Below, piece by piece: positions 34,344 through 43,441 of a stretch of 64,000 nucleotides of DNA; within the stretch, counting starts at the first letter, position 1; each line of letters opens with the position of its first letter. The DNA is taken from assembly GCA_902764825.1 (NCBI GenBank), contig CACWXL010000005.1, positions 124,001 to 188,000 of the forward strand, given 5' to 3'. The notes under the pieces were generated by a model, which saw only the letters and a list, made by a program, of their open reading frames with translations, did no database searches and was not told the DNA's origin. A program made the translations under genes and the position numbers. This stretch comes from Oscillospiraceae bacterium (lineage in GTDB: Bacteria > Bacillota > Clostridia > Saccharofermentanales > Saccharofermentanaceae).

Positions 34344-37300
34344 GCTTCCCCGCCTCTGGTATTGTGCTCGAAAAGACGCCCGTTGATGTCGAGCTTGGTA
34401 AGGGAACCCGTTACCTGGAAATCCATATCGTCTGAATGCTTCGGAACATCAAGGTTTGTGAAGATAACGCCCTCGACCTTGGAATTGGATACCCTGACCT
34501 TGACCTTATTATCCATTCCCCTGTAGATCCCGGCCTGTTTGCCTCCGAGATCGACTCTTAAGGTGACATAATCGATCGTGATATTTGAAGGTGCGGCCGT
34601 ACCGGATCCGATGACTGTAATGTCATGCGCCTTGGACTGCGCGATAACTGTCGCACTGTAGACACTTATCTGAAGCTTCTCGCTGTGCTTCGAACCGATC
34701 ATGACGATCTCCGCGCCTTCGAAATCCAGATTCAATGAGGAGTGCTCGATCATCATGTCGCATCTGCCCATGAAAGAACCGATTCCGACAGCCGACTGCG
34801 CAACGCTCTTGATGCCGATATAACAATTGCTGATAAGCGGTTCTATGTCTCCGAAATAAGACCCTATTCCGACAGAGTTCTGGCCCATGAGATTAAGCTT
34901 ATACATGCCTCGTCTGACCGTGATGTGTCCGCCGAGGCCGCTTCCTATCGCCACGCTCTTGTTGGCATTGACGGTTATCTCGATAAGTCCGTCCTGATCG
35001 AAAACAAGATCTCCGTGATAAGAATCCATATCGTTTCCGATACCGAATGTCTCGATCGCCGTCGAACTTATGGAAAGGTTTCCGACACCTTCGAAAGTAA
35101 GGGTAGACGATGCTGCTGCCCTGATGCCGCCGGAAAGCGAATTCTCTCCGGTAAGTGATAATACGACTTCGCAGTCTTCACCGATGTCTATCGCAGGCAT
35201 GTTATCCGCACCCGCAAATGAACAGTTCTCAAGCGCGATCTTGCCCTTGTAACCGTTCTCGATCTTTATTCCGACAGATCCTTCGTCGCCCGGAACACCG
35301 ATGATATGAAGGTCTCTGTGCGTAACTTGTCCGGCTGTAACGTGGATCGTATTGTATCCGTCCTTGATAAGGATAGGCAGCGAGATCCTTGCCTCTCTTC
35401 CGGCAACATAGTCCCTGTTGGTGTGACTGCTGCCCCTGTTGCTGCTGTATCTGATGAGCTCTTCCCTGACCGGTGCAGGGATCTCCCTGATGATGTTTGC
35501 CGAAGGACGGGCAATGTAATAACCCTGAACGAGGTCGATCCCGAGATTGATGACAGTCTCTACTTCTTCCGCGGTCTCGACGCCTTCTGCAAGCGCCAGG
35601 ATATTATTGTCGTGAGCGAACTCGATGAGATCCTTTACGAAGTGCTGCTTCTGCGGCGAATCCTGGATATTGGCAAGAAGCGCCCTGTCGATCTTGACGT
35701 AGTCAGGCATATACCGCAGGAGATTGCTTACATTGGAATAACCGGTGCCGTAGTCGTCAACGGCAGTCTCAAAGCCGGCCTTCATGTATTCCGACTTCAT
35801 GTCGGATAGTTCCTGATCGTCGATCTCCGACTGCTCGGTAAACTCAACAACCAGCCTGCCTGCAAAAGCCTTTGCCTTGTCGGCGATCTCCTTCATATCC
35901 TTATTCTTCAGGCGCTGTCCCGGGATCGAATTTATGAAGATCTTGGCGTCGCCCTTGAACGAATCCGTATTCCTGTTTATGTAATCAAGAACATTATTGA
36001 AGGTCGCATGCTCGATATCGTAGAGCCTGTTGAACAGTCCCGCATATCTGATGGCAACGAGCGGCTGGATGATCGGGTGAGTATCAACTCTCATCAGCGC
36101 TTCATAAGCATAGATCTCGCCGTTCCTGACATCGATGATCGGCTGGAAGTAATAGTTGATCTTATTCTTGTCCAGGATCTCATTTACTATCTTTGCCTCT
36201 TCGATCTGGGCATCAGTCAGTCCGTCGGCATTGAGCTTCTGGATGTTCATCTTCTGTCCGTTCTTCCTGGACAGCGCCACCGAGACAAGGGACTCATAAT
36301 CGGTCCTGGTCCTGGGCGTTCCTTCCGCGGTACCGTAGTATACTTCAAGCTTCCTTCTTCCTTCGGGAAGATCCCGGTTGAAGTCAGCTATTCTCTCATT
36401 AAGCTGCTGCTTTCTTTCTTCCATGACCTCATCGACTTCGCTGCCGCTGCTAACGACCTCGAGTGCGACCATCTCGCCGTTGCCCATGCTGTAGATCTGG
36501 CCTCTGGAGAAGACCTCGTTAAGGAAACGGCCAACACTTATGATCGTGTTGTCGCCTGCCGCTCTTCCGTTGTCATTATTGATCCTGGAAAGATTCTTGA
36601 TATCGATGGCAAGCGCTCCGATCTTCTCGTTCTCCTTCAAAGGATTGAGAGCGATTATGCCTTCCGTCTGCCTTAAGAATCCGTTGTAGTTATAGAATCC
36701 CGTGAGCGGGTCTCTTACGAGGCTTGCCTCAAGCTTCTTGTTGATGGTATTAAGTTCATCGTATCTTCTGAAATTCTCAAGACCTCTCATTATGCTGTGA
36801 AGCCAGAAACGGTAAGACTTCTTATAAGATCTGGGATCCGTATAGGACAATACCGCATAGCCGAAGATCGATTCCTCAAAATGCAGAGGCGTAAAGAAGA
36901 ACGCCTCAGGCTTTATCCTCTCCATATCGAGTCTCGGAATGAGAACATCCCTGTCAAAGTAGACATCGTCGCTCACTCTGTCGCAGTTATAACTCTCAGG
37001 CCTGCATGCTATTACATGCATCATCTTTCTCGAGAAGAACTTGTCAGTATCAGAAAGCCTCTCGGGCGAGAGCCTTGATTCATCGATGGCTCCTGACATG
37101 AGCTTTGCCTTTGTCTGCCATCTGTCATTAAGGCAGATCGAGAAGCTCTCGAAATCCCTTATCTGGAAAACATAAGAGAATGTGGTCTTCATGAAGCCGT
37201 TAAAGTCATTTTGTATGACAAGGTCCTCATCCAAATGGTTGAATGAAGAGAAAACGCTGTTGTGGGAAGTATCCGTGTCCCAGACTTTTCGAAGCCTGGT

Positions 37301-38185
37301 CTCATACCGGACCTTATCACTGCTGCACCCGCAGCTCCTTCCGCAGAAGAATTCGCCGGTATCCTTAAAAGGCTCGCTCTTCTTCCCTTCCATGGAATCG
37401 AAAAGATAACCTAAAGCATAAGAACCCATTGCCTTGGCCGGGATCTTAATGGAAGTGATCGGCTTGGGTGAATATCTGCCTTCTTCAGTCGAATCGTAGC
37501 TTGCGACAGCGATATCCTCAGGAACCCTGATGCCGCCCTCCTCGAGAGCTTTTGCAAGACCTATCGCCATGCAGTCGTTGGCGCAGGCAATGGCCTGGGG
37601 AAGCTTTCCGCCCTTCTTGATCAGACGGTCGCCCAGACTCTCTCCGCTCGTATACCAGAAGTCTCCGTAGAAAACTCTGTCCCTGCCTACTGACAGGCTG
37701 TGCTCTGACATGGCATCGATAAATGCCTGAAGTCTCTGCTTTGAATAATGGTGCCAGGCCTTACCGGTAAGATAAGCGATATCCGTATAGCCGTGTTCTT
37801 CGATCAGGTGGTTTACAAGGATCTTCACCGCCTCGTAGTGATTCGGGAATATCGACGGGAAATACTTGCTCTCCTTGTCGACAAATACGACCGGACACTT
37901 GCAGCGTTCATGGATCATCTGCTCGATACTGTCAGACAGGCCCGGCGACTGCAGGGTGTCCGCCATGACTGCAACAGCATCAAATTCCTCAAAGGGAACA
38001 AGAGAGAAGATCGACGTCTCGCCCACTTCTCTTCCGAGATTATTCTGATATTTGAGGTAGCTTCCGAAGACCAGGACATCGGCATCGTGCTTAAAGGCAT
38101 TATCGATGAAGCCCTCAATGAACTGGGACTGATAGTATTCATCAGCCTGGGCAACGAGTAAAGCTATTCTTTTACGGTCCGCCAT
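34340..38185 (-). CDS. LacI-type sensor / degenerate GGDEF / EAL / beta-helix fusion protein
   Basis: A 1281-residue soluble protein with a domain order I have not seen. Residues 1-285 are a LacI/periplasmic-binding-like domain without a DNA-binding head (VVFVDKE, DIAYLTG, CANDCMAIGLAKAL, TSIKIPAKAMG). A CGRSCGC cluster follows at about 280-290, then a region to 480 of unknown fold. A GGDEF domain (490-650) has SMGNGEMVAL in place of GGDEF and is inactive. An EAL domain (670-905) keeps EALMR, INS, EFTEQSE, VDDYGTGYSN, KIDR and AEGVET, so cyclic-di-GMP hydrolysis is plausible. Residues 930-1281 hold IGS repeats (VGIGSYFG, VGIGSFMG, VMIGSKHS, TVIGSGTA), suggesting a beta-helix. There is no signal peptide or membrane segment. 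The ATG at 38185 follows AGGCGGG. Confidence 0.85.
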   Translation of the reverse strand: MADRKRIALLVAQADEYYQSQFIEGFIDNAFKHDADVLVFGSYLKYQNNLGREVGETSIFSLVPFEEFDAVAVMADTLQSPGLSDSIEQMIHERCKCPVVFVDKESKYFPSIFPNHYEAVKILVNHLIEEHGYTDIAYLTGKAWHHYSKQRLQAFIDAMSEHSLSVGRDRVFYGDFWYTSGESLGDRLIKKGGKLPQAIACANDCMAIGLAKALEEGGIRVPEDIAVASYDSTEEGRYSPKPITSIKIPAKAMGSYALGYLFDSMEGKKSEPFKDTGEFFCGRSCGCSSDKVRYETRLRKVWDTDTSHNSVFSSFNHLDEDLVIQNDFNGFMKTTFSYVFQIRDFESFSICLNDRWQTKAKLMSGAIDESRLSPERLSDTDKFFSRKMMHVIACRPESYNCDRVSDDVYFDRDVLIPRLDMERIKPEAFFFTPLHFEESIFGYAVLSYTDPRSYKKSYRFWLHSIMRGLENFRRYDELNTINKKLEASLVRDPLTGFYNYNGFLRQTEGIIALNPLKENEKIGALAIDIKNLSRINNDNGRAAGDNTIISVGRFLNEVFSRGQIYSMGNGEMVALEVVSSGSEVDEVMEERKQQLNERIADFNRDLPEGRRKLEVYYGTAEGTPRTRTDYESLVSVALSRKNGQKMNIQKLNADGLTDAQIEEAKIVNEILDKNKINYYFQPIIDVRNGEIYAYEALMRVDTHPIIQPLVAIRYAGLFNRLYDIEHATFNNVLDYINRNTDSFKGDAKIFINSIPGQRLKNKDMKEIADKAKAFAGRLVVEFTEQSEIDDQELSDMKSEYMKAGFETAVDDYGTGYSNVSNLLRYMPDYVKIDRALLANIQDSPQKQHFVKDLIEFAHDNNILALAEGVETAEEVETVINLGIDLVQGYYIARPSANIIREIPAPVREELIRYSSNRGSSHTNRDYVAGREARISLPILIKDGYNTIHVTAGQVTHRDLHIIGVPGDEGSVGIKIENGYKGKIALENCSFAGADNMPAIDIGEDCEVVLSLTGENSLSGGIRAAASSTLTFEGVGNLSISSTAIETFGIGNDMDSYHGDLVFDQDGLIEITVNANKSVAIGSGLGGHITVRRGMYKLNLMGQNSVGIGSYFGDIEPLISNCYIGIKSVAQSAVGIGSFMGRCDMMIEHSSLNLDFEGAEIVMIGSKHSEKLQISVYSATVIAQSKAHDITVIGSGTAAPSNITIDYVTLRVDLGGKQAGIYRGMDNKVKVRVSNSKVEGVIFTNLDVPKHSDDMDFQVTGSLTKLDINGRLFEHNTRGGEA

Positions 38186-38346
38186 AGAAGAACCCGCCTG
38201 CAATCCATAATCTAAAAAGCACTTAATGATGACAGTCTAATCATCGTGACAGTGAAAAGCAATAAAATTTTACTTTTGTTTTCACGATACAGACTGAATA
38301 TTTACACTCTGTCTATAATGACTTCAGAAAACTCCGCAGATCCGGT

Positions 38347-39378
38347 TCAGGCAAGAACTCTGTCAACGGGAGCATATCCCGTTGTCTTCTTGAATCTGAT
38401 GTTGCTCTCGAAACTCTCGAGGCAGTCAGAAGGATCGATGCGTTCGAAGTTCAAAGTTGCAAGAGCATCCCTCTTGATCTTGACTGAAGCGATAGTAACT
38501 TCCTCATCGTTGCCTGTTGCAGGATTAAGGACCTTATCGACTGCATGGATAAGCACCGCCTTGACCGGCAGGAGCGCAAATGTATCTCTTGCGACTCTGA
38601 GCATCGTGCTTGAAACATAATCCTGTACGAGCTCATAGTAAGCGGACTTCGTGAAATCCTTCATTACCAGCTCACCGTTTGCCTTCATGTCAGGATACTG
38701 AGTAGGAACGATGTCACCGGACTTAACCTGGAATTCGATCTGCATGATCTGGGGATCGTCTGTTCCGACTTCAAAACCGCTGCCGTATTCAAGAAGATCA
38801 TCAAAAGGTCCGACTTCAGCGATGACATTGAAATATGCATCTATGTCGCCTGCCAGAACGCTCTGTGCGAAAGGCTGGAGTTCCTTGAGCTGACCTGATA
38901 CAGCACCGTTTGCGAGAGCTTCCCAGTCGATATAGCCGTCAGACTGCTTATGAACGGACTTAAGCGCTTCGATTCCTGCTGCAAATTCTTCGACCTTTGC
39001 CTTGGATGCTGCGATGAGTTCTTCATTAACTGCGGGCTTTGCTGCTGCCTTAGCTCCGACAGCTGCACCTGCCGCACCTGCTGCGGCTGCCTTTGTGCTC
39101 TTTGCTGCCTTGGGCTCAGCTGCGGCCTTGCCGGCAGCCTTCTTATTCTTTGCATCCTGAGCCTTGCCGGTCAGGCTGCTTACAACGTTCTTAACGTTGG
39201 TATTCTTCGTGTAATAGATTCCTGTTCCGGGAATTCCTACCGTGGTCCTTGCCTGACCCTTGAGGTTTACGGACTGTCTGAATCCGCTCTTGCCGAATGA
39301 GACACTGGGGCCTGATTTGCTCAAGTTAAGCTTTAAGCCTTTACCCAAAGAGATCGATTTGCGAAAATTAAGTCCCAT
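38347..39378 (-). CDS. DUF4236 N-terminal domain protein
   Basis: A 343-residue protein. The first 55 residues are a clear DUF4236 domain: MGLNFRKSISLGKGLKLNLS, then SFGKSGF and TTVGIPGTGIYYTKNT. An Ala/Lys-rich low-complexity stretch (about 70-115) is followed by a C-terminal domain of about 220 residues, with DYFNVIAEVGPFDDLLEYGS-like and YYELVQDYVSSTMLRVARDTF segments and probably two mixed alpha/beta halves. DUF4236 has no defined function. GGAGG precedes the ATG by eight bases. It stands alone between the EAL gene and the Fe-S genes and is probably cytoplasmic; no membrane segment is seen. Confidence 0.75.
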   Translation of the reverse strand: MGLNFRKSISLGKGLKLNLSKSGPSVSFGKSGFRQSVNLKGQARTTVGIPGTGIYYTKNTNVKNVVSSLTGKAQDAKNKKAAGKAAAEPKAAKSTKAAAAGAAGAAVGAKAAAKPAVNEELIAASKAKVEEFAAGIEALKSVHKQSDGYIDWEALANGAVSGQLKELQPFAQSVLAGDIDAYFNVIAEVGPFDDLLEYGSGFEVGTDDPQIMQIEFQVKSGDIVPTQYPDMKANGELVMKDFTKSAYYELVQDYVSSTMLRVARDTFALLPVKAVLIHAVDKVLNPATGNDEEVTIASVKIKRDALATLNFERIDPSDCLESFESNIRFKKTTGYAPVDRVLA

Positions 39379-39549
39379 ATACAGTTCCTCCGGAAAAATT
39401 TGTTAAAGTAATTTTATCACAAATCAGGCTGCAAATATGCGGAATGCTATAACTTGCGCGTATTTATTTTAAGTGGTTCCGAATGTTTGGATAACGAAAA
39501 CCGTTATCAAAATGTTGATTCCGTTTTTCCGCATGTCCGCCCTGCCAAA

Positions 39550-39581
39550 ATTAATAAGACCGCCCCTTTCGAGACGGCCTT
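39550..39581 (-). terminator. Intrinsic terminator after the SufB-like gene
   Basis: Read on the minus strand an eleven-pair stem (AAGGCCGTCTC with GGGGCGGTCTT, with G-U pairs) closes a GAAA loop, followed by ATTAATTTT. It ends the two-gene Fe-S unit. Confidence 0.82.
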
Positions 39582-39603
39582 CCGGAATAACAAAGTTAAT
39601 GAT

Positions 39604-40521
39604 TTATCTCAGGAATCCTTCGATGATCTTCTGCTCGGCTTCCTGCTCGTTAAGACCCAGGGTCATGAGCTTTGTGATCTGCTCACCTGCGATCTTGCCG
39701 ATAGCAGCTTCGTGGATGAGCGAAGCATCAACGCATGTTGCCTTGAGCTTAGGTGTTGCGACGATGACGCCCTTATCCATGATGATGGAATCGCACTCCG
39801 CATGGCCCTTGCAGACGGCATTTCCCGAGATGTCGATGATGACATCCTGCTCGGATTCACCCTTTGCGACGCCACGGCTTACGATGTCGCAGACAGAACC
39901 GTCACCGTTAAGATCGACCTTGATCTCAGCCTTCGCCGTCTGGTCGAAGTTCGTAAGGATCTTGTCGTGCATGATCAATGTGGCGTCAGGGCCGATCTCT
40001 GCCTTTGTGATCCTGTATGTATCGTTGATACCGGCGATCTGGGACGTGTCCATGTCCATTGTGGCGCCTTCTTCAAGATAAACGACCGTTGTGGGGTTCA
40101 TGAACCTCTTGCCGGTGCCTGTTCCCTCGCCGTAGTGCTTCTCGATGTACTTTACCTTCGAATTCTTTCCGATATGGAAAGTATGGATGCCGTCATGCTG
40201 GCTGTCGTGTCCGCCGCAGTTGCTGATGCCGCACCCTGCGATGATGGTTACGTCACAGTCGGAGCCTACGAAAAAGTCGTTATAAACGCACTCCTTGTGG
40301 CCGGATTTGCTGATGATTACAGGGATATGGCAGGACTCGTTCTTTGTGCCGTCCTTGAAATAGACGTTGATACCGTCACCTGATTCCCTGGATTCGATCT
40401 GGATATTTGCAGTAGAGCATCTGCCCTCGCTCTTACCATTGCTTCTGATGTTGAAAGCACCTACCGGAAGGCTGTCCAACTCTGCTACTTCTTTAAGCAT
40501 TCTCTTTTCGAGCTCATCCAT
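39604..40521 (-). CDS. SufB/SufD-like scaffold of a minimal Fe-S assembly pair
   Basis: A 305-residue SufBD-family protein, about two-thirds the length of standard SufB. It shows the beta-helix core (HTFHIGKNSKVKYIEKHYG, TMDMDTSQI) and the C-terminal CVDASLIHEAAIGKIAGEQ and LNEQEAEQKIIEGFL region, where SufB has its HxxxxG and conserved cysteine. It is paired with only one other gene, a SufC-like ATPase. Such two-gene sets in anaerobic Clostridia and archaea are described as a minimal Suf (SMS) system. The start is the ATG at 40521, behind AGAAGGTG, overlapping the SufC gene by eight bases. Confidence 0.88.
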   Translation of the reverse strand: MDELEKRMLKEVAELDSLPVGAFNIRSNGKSEGRCSTANIQIESRESGDGINVYFKDGTKNESCHIPVIISKSGHKECVYNDFFVGSDCDVTIIAGCGISNCGGHDSQHDGIHTFHIGKNSKVKYIEKHYGEGTGTGKRFMNPTTVVYLEEGATMDMDTSQIAGINDTYRITKAEIGPDATLIMHDKILTNFDQTAKAEIKVDLNGDGSVCDIVSRGVAKGESEQDVIIDISGNAVCKGHAECDSIIMDKGVIVATPKLKATCVDASLIHEAAIGKIAGEQITKLMTLGLNEQEAEQKIIEGFLR

Positions 40522-41242
40522 TGCAGACACCTTCTTCCTGTGAGTATGCGCAGCCGCAGCCGTAGCGGCCCATATTGAGATCTGTCATGACCTTCTTTGC
40601 CTCATCGTACCTGTCGACCTCGCCGTCCTTGAGATAGATGATCTTGTCGGCGATCTCCAGGATCCTTTCCTGGTGGCTGATGATCATGATATTTCCGTTT
40701 GTGACTCTTCTTAAGTTCTCGAAAACCTTGATAAGGCTCTGGAAGCTCCAGAGGTCGATTCCTGCCTCAGGCTCATCGAAAAGACTGAGCTTGCCGCCTC
40801 TTGCAGCAGCCATGGCGATCTCGATCCTCTTCATCTCGCCGCCTGATAAAGTGTCGTTGATCTCTCTATCGAGATAATCCCTGGCACAAAGGCCTACGGC
40901 AGAAAGATATTTGCAGTCCTTGGTAACGTCAACGCCTTCTCCTGCAGCGATGCTCAAGAGGTCCTTGACCTTGAGGCCCTTGAATCTTACAGGCTGCTGG
41001 AAGGCAAAGCTCATTCCGAGATTGGCCCTCTCGTATACCGGGAGATCCGTAATGTCCTGTCCGTCAAAGATGACCCTGCCTGATGTAGGTGTGATGATTC
41101 CCATGATGACCTTAAGGAGCGTTGATTTGCCGCTGCCGTTAGGGCCTGTTATTGCGACGAACTTGTCGTCGATCTTAAGGCTTATGTCCTTGAGGATGTC
41201 TTTGTCATCCGCGTGGAAACTGATATTCTGTAGTTCGAGCAT
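40514..41242 (-). CDS. sufC: SufC-like ATPase of the minimal Fe-S assembly pair
   Basis: A 242-residue ABC-type ATPase that powers assembly on the SufB-like partner. Walker A is GPNGSGKST, the Q-loop AFQQPV, the signature LSGGEMKRIEIA, Walker B LSLFDEPEAG and the switch His in IISHQER. A Cys-rich tail (GRYGCGCAYSQEEGVC) is unusual for SufC and could bind a metal or cluster. The ATG at 41242 follows AAAGGG; the upstream open frame has no ribosome site. Immediately upstream a CAATTTA/TAAATTG inverted repeat and a GAGCACTC direct repeat are seen without known function. Confidence 0.9.
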   Translation of the reverse strand: MLELQNISFHADDKDILKDISLKIDDKFVAITGPNGSGKSTLLKVIMGIITPTSGRVIFDGQDITDLPVYERANLGMSFAFQQPVRFKGLKVKDLLSIAAGEGVDVTKDCKYLSAVGLCARDYLDREINDTLSGGEMKRIEIAMAAARGGKLSLFDEPEAGIDLWSFQSLIKVFENLRRVTNGNIMIISHQERILEIADKIIYLKDGEVDRYDEAKKVMTDLNMGRYGCGCAYSQEEGVCNG

Positions 41243-41444
41243 ATACCCTTTACCCTTTCTGAACGGAGCACTCAAGGCACTATAGAGCACTCCCGCGCAT
41301 AAAAACCAATTTACTTTAAATTGTTTGGGGTCAATTATCAATAGTTATTTTCGACATATGACGAATAATATCCGATATCGTTCATTATACCTATTGTGAA
41401 TGATTACCATACCCAGAGAGTTCTTAAACCGCCCTATGATACTG

Positions 41445-41453
41445 TGATAAAAT
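41445..41453 (+). promoter_or_regulatory. Possible extended -10 promoter of glmS
   Basis: TGATAAAAT (TG-N-TAAAAT) at 41445-41453 resembles an extended -10 element with transcription starting near 41460, 25 bases before the glmS ATG. No good -35 is seen. The short leader leaves no room for a glmS ribozyme. Confidence 0.4.
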
Positions 41454-41484
41454 ACTTCAATTAAATAAAGGAGATATTCTTCAT

Positions 41485-43335
41485 ATGTGCGGAATAGTCG
41501 GATACACAGGCAAGAAAAAGGCAGCTCCTATCCTCTTGGACGGCCTTGCAAAACTTGAGTACAGAGGTTACGACTCGGCAGGTCTCGCAATAAGGGACGG
41601 CGAAGCTAATCCCGTTGTCGTAAAGGCCAAGGGCAGACTTAAGGTACTTTCCGAGAAGACCGACGGAGGCGCAGCTCTTAAGGGCACATGCGGCATCGGC
41701 CACACAAGATGGGCAACCCACGGCGAACCCACAGAGAATAACGCTCACCCCCACATCGTAGATGACTATAACGTCGTAGGCGTACATAACGGCATCATCG
41801 AGAACTATCAGGAACTTAGGGACAAGATGATCCGCAAGGGTTACAAGTTCTATTCCGAGACAGATACCGAAGTCGCCATCAAGACCATCGATTACTACTA
41901 CAAGAAATACACCCACGACCCGATCGAAGCGCTCGCAAAGACAATGGTCCGTGTAAGAGGCTCTTACGCTCTTGCGGTAATGTTCAAGGATTACCCGGGC
42001 AAGATCTTTGTTGCACGCAAGGATTCCCCGATGATCATCGGGTGCGACAAGGATGCTTCCTATCTCGCATCCGACGTTCCCGCGATCCTCAAGTACACCA
42101 GGTCGGTTTATTACATCAACGATCTCGAAATGGCATGCCTTGAGGAAGGCAATGTCACCTTCTATAACCTCGACGGCGACACTATCGAGAAGACTCCCAC
42201 GGAGATCGACTGGGATGCAGCTTCTGCAGAAAAGGGCGGCTTCGAGCACTTCATGATGAAGGAGATCCACGAGCAGCCCAAGGCTGTACAGGATACCCTG
42301 AATTCAGTCATCGTACCTGACGGCGATTCATATAAGATCGACCTCTCGGCTTCAAACCTCACGGATGAGGATCTCAAGAGCTTTGAGCAGATCTACATCG
42401 TTGCCTGCGGTTCCGCATATCATGTCGGATGCTGCACACAGTACATCGTCGAGCAGCTCGCCGGCATTCCCGTAAGATGCGAGCTCGCTTCAGAATTCAG
42501 ATACAGAACGATGCCTTTGAACAAGAATGCCCTCTGCATCGTCATCAGCCAGTCCGGCGAGACCGCCGACTCCCTGGCTGCCTTAAGAGACGCAAAGAAG
42601 AACGGCATCAAGACCCTCGCAATCGTAAACGTCGTCGGATCTACCATCGCTCGTGAAGCCGACTACGTTCTCTATACACTCGCAGGCCCCGAGATCTCCG
42701 TAGCAACGACAAAGGCTTATTCAGCACAGCTCGCAGTCTGCTATGTCCTCGCCATCAAGTTCGCGCTCGCAAAGGGCACGATCACGGAAGACCAGGCAAA
42801 AGAGCTTGCCTCCGAAGTAATGTCCATCCCTGCCAAGATCAATAAGGTCCTTGAAGATAAGGAGCGTCTCCAGTGGTTCGCTGCAAAGCTCGCCGCACAG
42901 AAGGACATCTTCTTCATCGGCCGCGGCATCGATTATGCGATCACGATGGAAGGAAGCCTCAAGATGAAGGAGATCTCCTACATCCACAGCGAAGCTTATG
43001 CTGCAGGCGAGCTCAAGCACGGCACTATAAGCCTTATCGAGGAGGGAACCTTCGTTATCGGCGTTCTCACACAGAGCGGCCTTTATGAGAAGACACTCTC
43101 CAACCTTGTCGAGACAAAGGCAAGAGGCGCTTACCTCATGGCACTCACATCCTTCGGAAATTATGCGATCGAGGATTCGGCAGACTTCGTTGTCTATGTA
43201 CCGAAGATAAATGAGCTCTTCGCAGCATCCCTTGCTGTAGTTCCGCTCCAGCTTCTGGGCTACTACGTATCCTGCGCAAGAGGTCTCGACGTCGACAAGC
43301 CGAGAAATCTCGCAAAGAGCGTTACCGTAGAGTAA
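41485..43335 (+). CDS. glmS: Glucosamine-6-phosphate synthase (glutamine-hydrolysing)
   Basis: A 616-residue enzyme making glucosamine-6-phosphate from fructose-6-phosphate and glutamine, the entry to amino-sugar and peptidoglycan synthesis. MCGIVGYTG provides the Cys nucleophile of the Ntn glutaminase. RWATHGEPTENNAHPH and HNGIIENY follow. The two SIS domains carry ACGSAYHVG, SQSGETADSLAAL, GRGIDYAI and SEAYAAGELKHG, and the C-terminus ends KSVTVE. The ATG has AAAGGAG about ten bases upstream. It is monocistronic with a terminator. In many Gram-positives glmS is controlled by a ribozyme; none is present here. Confidence 0.97.
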   Translation: MCGIVGYTGKKKAAPILLDGLAKLEYRGYDSAGLAIRDGEANPVVVKAKGRLKVLSEKTDGGAALKGTCGIGHTRWATHGEPTENNAHPHIVDDYNVVGVHNGIIENYQELRDKMIRKGYKFYSETDTEVAIKTIDYYYKKYTHDPIEALAKTMVRVRGSYALAVMFKDYPGKIFVARKDSPMIIGCDKDASYLASDVPAILKYTRSVYYINDLEMACLEEGNVTFYNLDGDTIEKTPTEIDWDAASAEKGGFEHFMMKEIHEQPKAVQDTLNSVIVPDGDSYKIDLSASNLTDEDLKSFEQIYIVACGSAYHVGCCTQYIVEQLAGIPVRCELASEFRYRTMPLNKNALCIVISQSGETADSLAALRDAKKNGIKTLAIVNVVGSTIAREADYVLYTLAGPEISVATTKAYSAQLAVCYVLAIKFALAKGTITEDQAKELASEVMSIPAKINKVLEDKERLQWFAAKLAAQKDIFFIGRGIDYAITMEGSLKMKEISYIHSEAYAAGELKHGTISLIEEGTFVIGVLTQSGLYEKTLSNLVETKARGAYLMALTSFGNYAIEDSADFVVYVPKINELFAASLAVVPLQLLGYYVSCARGLDVDKPRNLAKSVTVE

Positions 43336-43365
43336 CCGCTCTGTTAAATAAATACTGACTTTTTT

Positions 43366-43402
43366 GACCAACCCCGATACTGTCCCATTATCGGGGTTGT
43401 CA
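43366..43402 (+). terminator. Intrinsic terminator after glmS
   Basis: GACCAACCCCGATA and TATCGGGGTTGTC pair over 13 positions (43366-43402). The plus-strand tail is only moderately T-rich (AAGTCTTTAA), so efficiency may be limited. Confidence 0.7.
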
Positions 43403-43429
43403 AGTCTTTAATACGCACTCTCACGCGTT

Positions 43430-43435
43430 TATAAT
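43430..43435 (+). promoter_or_regulatory. -10 box placing transcription start at the ATG
   Basis: A perfect TATAAT lies at 43430-43435, six bases before the ATG at 43442. Transcription would begin at or next to the start codon, giving a leaderless message. There is no Shine-Dalgarno sequence in between, and the -35 region (TTTAAT) is weak. Confidence 0.6.
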
Positions 43436-43441
43436 GTACAT

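Noticed and set aside
41307-41323. CAATTTA/TAAATTG inverted repeat as an Fe-S regulator operator
   Set aside because: It does not match IscR or Rrf2 box sequence and no clear promoter could be aligned with it.
41343-41484. glmS ribozyme upstream of glmS
   Set aside because: The leader is too short and lacks the conserved core; a -10-like TGATAAAAT sits only 32 bases before the ATG.
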